64,000 bases of DNA from CBDFGN01 sp965247065. Lineage in GTDB: Bacteria; Bacteroidota; Bacteroidia; Cytophagales; Cyclobacteriaceae. Made by a program: the position numbers and the translations under genes. Positions 59,909 through 64,000 of the stretch are shown piece by piece. Location of the stretch: NCBI GenBank assembly GCA_965247065.1, contig CBDFGN010000006.1:682001-746000 (forward strand). Direction: 5' to 3'. The notes beneath the pieces were generated by a model. The model was not told where the DNA came from, made no database searches, and was given only the letters and a program-made list of their open reading frames with translations. Numbering within the stretch: position 1 is the first letter of the stretch; each line of letters opens with the position of its first letter.

Positions 59909-60655
59909 CTAGAATCTTCTAATCGATCTTACCTTTGGCCTTCGATGTCGAACGTTCTTGAATATGTCATATGGCAAGTACATGCCTAATTTTGCTGCCA
60001 TAATCCAGTAGATGTCCTTGCTATTTGGGTTACCTCTAAGACTTACGGCATCCAGATAATCTGTGGTGGTCAGTCGAAAGGCACCCTCCAGGGAAAAATC
60101 GAATGTATAACCAATTGCCATCCGTATGCCGGCTCCGAAAGGTATTACTAGAGCAATGGGTGTCCACTCTTTTTCGCCGATTTCTGTAGCTACTTTCCGC
60201 AAGGACTGGCGCTCACCTTCGTAGGTTGCCTTGGGATTGAAGTAAGTTGCTCCCACACCAAGTAGTACATAAGGATTCACTAGCTTTCTTTTATAATACT
60301 TCATCTCGGTGGGGAACAAATGATAGGCCCCAATAAGGCTTAATTCAACATTTCGACTCCCAAATACGGCGCCTCTACTCCGCTCGCTAGGTGTGCCCGC
60401 GTCACTGGCGCTGATCCAATAAAGGCTACCTTCCACCCTGACAAACAGACGGTTGATTAAGTTATACTCCAAGGAGAGTTGCCCGGTTGAAGGCGCGAAA
60501 TTTAAGTCGGATTGGATATCACCGTAATAAGTGGCAGATCCAATCGATAACGTTCCGATAAACTTTCTATCGATCTTATAGTCATAAAAGGACTGGCCTA
60601 TGGCTTGTTTGAAGACCACAAGAGTTACTACCATTACCAAGAGATGCTTGCCCAT
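59909..60655 (-). CDS. Outer-membrane beta-barrel protein (DUF6089-like), copy 2
   Basis: A 248-residue paralogue of the preceding gene. The signal peptide is MGKHLLVMVVTLVVFKQAIGQ. SFYDYKIDRKFIGTLSIGSATYYGDIQSDLNFAPSTGQLSLEYNLINRLFVRVEGSLYW lines up residue by residue with copy 1, and the C-terminal AFRLTTTDYLDAVSLRGNPNSKDIYWIM also matches. The two form a tandem duplication on the minus strand with ~70 bases between. Both follow the polysaccharide locus and may serve the envelope, but no link is proven. Their divergence indicates an old duplication. Confidence 0.75.
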   Translation of the reverse strand: MGKHLLVMVVTLVVFKQAIGQSFYDYKIDRKFIGTLSIGSATYYGDIQSDLNFAPSTGQLSLEYNLINRLFVRVEGSLYWISASDAGTPSERSRGAVFGSRNVELSLIGAYHLFPTEMKYYKRKLVNPYVLLGVGATYFNPKATYEGERQSLRKVATEIGEKEWTPIALVIPFGAGIRMAIGYTFDFSLEGAFRLTTTDYLDAVSLRGNPNSKDIYWIMAAKLGMYLPYDIFKNVRHRRPKVRSIRRF

Positions 60656-60755
60656 ACTTTCTTTAACCCAATTCTTTCTTTATTAAATATAAAGAAAAAT
60701 TCAAAAGCTTAAAATCTAACTAGAAATCAAAATAAATTGTACAATCCTAGACGAG

Positions 60756-61325
60756 CTAAAAACTGCCTTTTTCAATAAAACCCCAAACGATCAGGACCAG
60801 TCCTACAACTAATGCTATCCCTCCAACTGGAGGAAGGACATCCACAATAATGAGGACCAATCCCGCAGCCCCAATTAGGATTCCCAGGAAGATCTTCTGG
60901 TTCAATCCCTTTGCGGCGTCTCTTTCAACCTTTTTTTCTGTGATTCCGCTTTCAAATTTAGCCTGCTCTTCTTCTGGAGCGAGCTTCTTAGCTTTCCTCA
61001 TTGTCCTGATTTCAGAGCTAATGGACTTAATCTCTTGTTTCAATTCCTTGCGGATCTCCTTTAACTCAGCCCGGGACAAGTCTTGTTTTAGCCATGATTG
61101 AGGAGCCGAGGACAGTTCACTAGGTTCCTTGGGCGGAATGACCAAATGTTCAGAGTTCAGCGAAGCCATCAGTTCGTCCTTTGAACCGTTGGAAGAAGGT
61201 ATGTGTTTGGAATATTTGAAATGGCCGAACTTGTAGGCGGTTTTGAAATCAAACCGCTTTGAACTTGAACATCCTGAAATAATAATGAGGACAATTATCC
61301 GTGCAATTAGATAATGGGTCTTCAT
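60756..61325 (-). CDS. Lipoprotein with coiled coil and a C-terminal membrane segment
   Basis: A 189-residue lipoprotein: MKTHYLIARIIVLIIISGC, lipobox cysteine at 19. Residues ~80-140 are charged and helical (LSRAELKEIRKELKQEIKSISSEIRTMRKAKKLAPEEE). Two hydrophobic segments follow (IFLGILIGAAGLVLIIVDVLPPVGGIALVVGLVLIVWGFI, ~144-184), an arrangement seen in small Bacteroidota envelope proteins. No family is recognised. It could be anchored at both ends. It stands upstream of the two barrel proteins on the same strand but ~100 bases apart. Confidence 0.55.
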   Translation of the reverse strand: MKTHYLIARIIVLIIISGCSSSKRFDFKTAYKFGHFKYSKHIPSSNGSKDELMASLNSEHLVIPPKEPSELSSAPQSWLKQDLSRAELKEIRKELKQEIKSISSEIRTMRKAKKLAPEEEQAKFESGITEKKVERDAAKGLNQKIFLGILIGAAGLVLIIVDVLPPVGGIALVVGLVLIVWGFIEKGSF

Positions 61326-61576
61326 TTTATATATGGCAAACTAGAAGAAAGTGTTCGCACAGTTTAGGGGGTTGGCCCGAAAAGGGAAGGATAGAAACTA
61401 CTAGGCTGGTGCATAGGACTATTTAAATATTCCTCAATAGAAAACCTGTTCTACTTAAGTACGTTCATCCGAGATCCAATTTCTTGGTAACCGAAATTGC
61501 CCTATCGCTTCTGCATATTACCTATATTTACCGAAAAACCTATATTGGCAATACAATATTCCCCAGCCCAAATCAG

Positions 61577-62338
61577 ATGAGAACGGTTCATTTGCTTTAC
61601 CGGAAGTGGATACGACCAATGCTGAATCCGTTTCAGCAACAACGATTTAAGCTTATATGGACGGCTTGGGGATATTCCCCAATTCTATCAGTTGCAGGTC
61701 TCAGCATATTGCAGCGCTTTCTTTTGATTTTCTACTGTCTACGAGTAGATTGGTTCGTGCAGCACGGACATTGGCCTGGCGAGATAGCTCGCGTAATTGC
61801 AGCAATTGCTGCTCGGCAGGCCGTACCGGGAGAATGTGTTGTTGAAGCCGGTTGCTGGAGGGGAGGCTCCACAGCAAAACTTAGTATTGTTGCGCAAATG
61901 CTCGGTTATAAGTTGCTTGTATTTGACTCCTTTCAAGGAGTTGAGCACGTACCGAATAATTCTTTTTCAGGAAAATATGCGGCGGGGATTGATCAGGTTC
62001 GGAGCAATGTACGCAACTTTGGGGAAATTAAGGCGTGTAAATTCGTGCCCGGATGGTTCTCACAGACTCTCAAGATCAAGCCAGTAAGTGATCCGGTGCG
62101 GGTTGTGTATATTGATTGTGACCTGGCCAAGGGCACATTGGAAGCTCTGTACGGTGTAGTCCCAAAATTGACCGAAGACGGTATCATTTTCTCCCAAGAC
62201 TACCATATTGCAGAAGTAAAAAATTTGTTGAACAATGATTCAACATGGAAAATGGTTCATGCTGGGAATAAACTGGTAATGGATATCCAGTACCGATACC
62301 GGCAGCTCGCGGCGTTCCGTTACAATCACGAACCGTAG
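61577..62338 (+). CDS. TylF/MycF-type O-methyltransferase
   Basis: A 253-residue SAM-dependent methyltransferase from the start at 61577 (MRTVHLLYRKWIRPML); the longer frame from 61484 begins with non-conserved residues. AVPGECVVEAGCWRGGSTAKLSIVAQMLGYKLLVFDSFQGVEHVP (~81-125) is the SAM motif with the acidic loop of TylF-type sugar O-methyltransferases. VRVVYIDCDLAKGTLEALYGVVPKLTEDGIIFSQDYHI (~174-211) contains the metal-binding D-x-D and DDY-like residues (here QDY). It is related to macrocin and polysaccharide methyltransferases and may act on surface glycans. It is separated from the polysaccharide locus by three minus-strand genes. Confidence 0.8.
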   Translation: MRTVHLLYRKWIRPMLNPFQQQRFKLIWTAWGYSPILSVAGLSILQRFLLIFYCLRVDWFVQHGHWPGEIARVIAAIAARQAVPGECVVEAGCWRGGSTAKLSIVAQMLGYKLLVFDSFQGVEHVPNNSFSGKYAAGIDQVRSNVRNFGEIKACKFVPGWFSQTLKIKPVSDPVRVVYIDCDLAKGTLEALYGVVPKLTEDGIIFSQDYHIAEVKNLLNNDSTWKMVHAGNKLVMDIQYRYRQLAAFRYNHEP

Positions 62339-62371
62339 CTAGGCTGATGTAGTGGGGAATTTCTCGCAAAG

Positions 62372-62420
62372 CGAAGGGTGCAACTTGCGAAAACCAGGGG
62401 ACTAATCTGGTCGCCCTTCG
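62372..62420. other. Structured intergenic hairpin with nested stems
   Basis: Two nested inverted repeats: CGAAGGG (62372-62378) with CCCTTCG (62414-62420), and inside them ACCAG (62393-62397) with CTGGT (62407-62411). There is no T-run and no coding frame. It lies between the methyltransferase gene and the tRNA gene. The role is unknown. Confidence 0.4.
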
Positions 62421-62494
62421 TTGCTGTCGCTGCAACATATTGCCGGCAGATCAGGTATTAACAGATCAACAAATCAAGAAATCAACCTCTTTCG

Positions 62495-62568
62495 CACGCC
62501 TGGAAGGACTCGAACCCTCAACCCTCTGATCCGAAGTCAGATATTCTATCCAGTTGAACTACAGGCGC
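62495..62568 (-). tRNA. tRNA-Arg (anticodon TCG)
   Basis: A full cloverleaf on the minus strand. The acceptor stem is GCGCCTG (from 62568) with CAGGCGT (62496-62502), including one G-U closing pair, and discriminator G at 62495. The anticodon stem CTGA/TCAG encloses loop CTTCGGA, giving anticodon TCG, which reads CGN arginine codons. The T arm has GGTTCGAGTCC. No CCA is encoded. It is downstream of sucC on the same strand, with 87 bases between. Confidence 0.92.
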
Positions 62569-62655
62569 ATATTGGAGTTCAAAGTTTCAAGTTCAAAGTC
62601 CAAAGTTAATCAATAAACAACCCAGAAATCATAACTCATGACTAACAACTTATGA
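62569..62655. repeat. Short degenerate repeats between tRNA-Arg and sucC
   Basis: AT-rich spacer with the word AGTTCAAAGT and near-copies repeated at 62576-62606, and ACTCATGACTAACAACTTATGACTA-like doublets at 62634-62658. Such low-complexity spacers are common in these genomes. No gene. Confidence 0.4.
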
Positions 62656-63867
62656 CTAGCTTAAGGCTTCCTTAACTTTCTGGGCGGCATCCTTAAGCAG
62701 AATGGCGGAAGCAACCTCCAACCCGGATTCCTCAATGATTTGGGCTCCTTCTTCGGCATTGGTACCCTGCAGCCTTACGATTATCGGAACCTTAATATCT
62801 CCCACGCTCCGATAGGCCTCCACTACCCCGGCTGCCACACGGTCGCACCGAACAATGCCGCCGAAGATATTGACCAATATAGCCTTCACATTGGGGTCCT
62901 TTAAGATTATTCGGAACCCTGCCTCCACAGTTTCAGCGCTGGCGGCACCCCCGACATCCAGGAAATTAGCCGGCTCTCCTCCTGACAATTTGATCATGTC
63001 CATGGTTGCCATCGCCAAACCTGCCCCGTTCACCATACAGCCCACGTTGCCGTCCAGTTTGACGTAGTTGAGGCCGGCTTCACCAGCTTCCACCTCCAAG
63101 GGATCTTCCTCGGACTTGTCTCTCAAATCAGCTAAGTCTTTATGGCGGAATAGCGAATTCTCATCAATGTTAACCTTGGCATCAACCGCCAGGATCTTGT
63201 CATCTGAGGTCTTCAAGGCCGGATTAATTTCGAACTGTGATGAATCGGTACCTTCGTAGGCTCTATATAAGGCGGTAACGAATTTCACCATTTCCTTGAA
63301 CGCCATACCGCTCAATCCAAGAGCAAAAGCGACCTTCCTAGCCTGATAACCTTGCAGCCCAACTTTCGGGTCCACCCATTCTTTTATGATCTTTTCCGGG
63401 GTCTTTTCGGCCACTTCTTCAATGTCCACACCACCTTCTGCGGAGGCCATTATCACGTTGCGGCCTTTGCCTCGATCGAGTAAAATCCCGACATAAAATT
63501 CCTTCGGATCTGACGCCCCCGGATAATAAACGTCTTCCGCGATTAGGATTTTGTTTACTTTTTTTCCGGCAGGACCGGTTTGTTTGGTTACTAAGGTTCC
63601 GCCCAGAATATTTTTGGCTTTTTCAGATACTTCTTCCAAGCTCTTGGCCAGAACCACCCCGTTCGAATCGGTTTCCTGAATTTTGCCCTTGCCACGACCT
63701 CCGGCATGTATCTGGGCCTTGATCACCAACCATTCGCTTCCAGTGGCTTCTTGCAGCTTTGCGGCTTCTTCCCGGGCGCTTTCCGGGGTCTCGGCAACCA
63801 CCCCTTCTTGAATGCTAACTCCAAAGGACTTAAGAATCTCCTTGGCTTGATATTCATGGATATTCAT
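62656..63867 (-). CDS. sucC: Succinate-CoA ligase, ADP-forming, beta subunit
   Basis: SucC with SucD interconverts succinyl-CoA and succinate in the TCA cycle. The 403-residue length and start MNIHEYQAKEILKSFGV are standard. The ATP-grasp domain has IKAQIHAGGRGKGKI (~49-63) and the KILIAEDVYYPGASDPKEFYVGILLDR segment (~106-132). FEINPALKTSDDKILAVDAKVNIDENSLFRH (~213-243) is the metal site region. The ligase domain has YVKLDGNVGCMVNGAGLAMATMDMI (~270-294) and VNIFGGIVRCDRVAAGVVEA (~335-354), with the nucleotide-binding loop. sucD is not in the window. Confidence 0.95.
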   Translation of the reverse strand: MNIHEYQAKEILKSFGVSIQEGVVAETPESAREEAAKLQEATGSEWLVIKAQIHAGGRGKGKIQETDSNGVVLAKSLEEVSEKAKNILGGTLVTKQTGPAGKKVNKILIAEDVYYPGASDPKEFYVGILLDRGKGRNVIMASAEGGVDIEEVAEKTPEKIIKEWVDPKVGLQGYQARKVAFALGLSGMAFKEMVKFVTALYRAYEGTDSSQFEINPALKTSDDKILAVDAKVNIDENSLFRHKDLADLRDKSEEDPLEVEAGEAGLNYVKLDGNVGCMVNGAGLAMATMDMIKLSGGEPANFLDVGGAASAETVEAGFRIILKDPNVKAILVNIFGGIVRCDRVAAGVVEAYRSVGDIKVPIIVRLQGTNAEEGAQIIEESGLEVASAILLKDAAQKVKEALS

Positions 63868-64000
63868 AGTGGGAAAATACGCGTTTTCACCCGATTTACC
63901 AATTCTGATTTTGTGGTCAGAATGGGATTCAAAGTGATAAAATGCTTAAGTTTGGTTATGTGATTTGATCCCGCTTAAGTGATACTCCAAGGAAATAACA

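Overview
The window comes from a Bacteroidota chromosome, most likely a Cytophagales-type marine or soil bacterium (inference). Supporting signs are an alpha-oxoamine synthase of the sphingolipid/sulfonolipid type, a short histone H1-like protein, DUF4468, DUF6089-like and DUF2807 envelope proteins, an UpxY-type NusG paralogue, a peptidase-domain ABC exporter with its usual Bacteroidota partners, and few Shine-Dalgarno sequences. Base composition is moderate.

Positions 1-14,900 are mostly housekeeping: the 3' end of dapA, an H1-like protein, an SPT/CFAT-like enzyme, a biotin carboxylase, DUF1015, maf, a broken L-serine dehydratase beta gene, an aminodeoxychorismate lyase-like gene, thyA, a GH113 hydrolase, a peroxiredoxin, an outer-membrane protein, an IS1595-family element, a DUF2807 protein, a DUF819 membrane protein and an unusual SDR. 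Positions 15,048-22,347 form a peptide export locus. It holds a candidate double-glycine precursor, a membrane protein split by an IS3-family element, a membrane-anchored thioredoxin-like protein, a C39-peptidase ABC transporter with a frameshift, an FtsX-type permease and a periplasmic adaptor, closed by a terminator. Then come amtB with a porin, a DUF4468 protein, a large envelope-anchored beta-propeller-like protein and a monoacylglycerol-lipase-like hydrolase.

At 30,064-31,373 lies an IS110-family element. Its long left non-coding end folds into two stem-loops that look like a bridge RNA. It is flanked by two unrelated truncated genes, a coiled-coil protein and a glgX 5' fragment. kdsC-kdsA follow.

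Positions 34,187-59,080 are a surface polysaccharide locus: Wza, Wzc, an UpxY-type antiterminator, an HTH protein, Wzm and Wzt, a putative GT-B glycosyltransferase, two sulfotransferases, two methyltransferases, a polysaccharide deacetylase cut by an IS630 element, a tandem-fused CapK/PaaK-like adenylate-forming protein, a GT4 glycosyltransferase, an epimerase, WecA-like and PglC-like priming transferases, a DegT aminotransferase and a CapD/PglF-type dehydratase. The gene set suggests a sulfated, possibly methylated glycan with a 4-amino-sugar, exported by an ABC transporter. The locus also carries a MBOAT gene remnant.

The window ends with two paralogous outer-membrane proteins, a lipoprotein, a TylF-like O-methyltransferase, tRNA-Arg(TCG) and sucC. 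Several genes (sdaAB, the PCAT gene, wzc, capD) are broken by single-base length changes in short homopolymers, and the CapK fusion by one in-frame TAG. Either the loci are decaying or the assembly has residual indel errors. Raw reads would decide.
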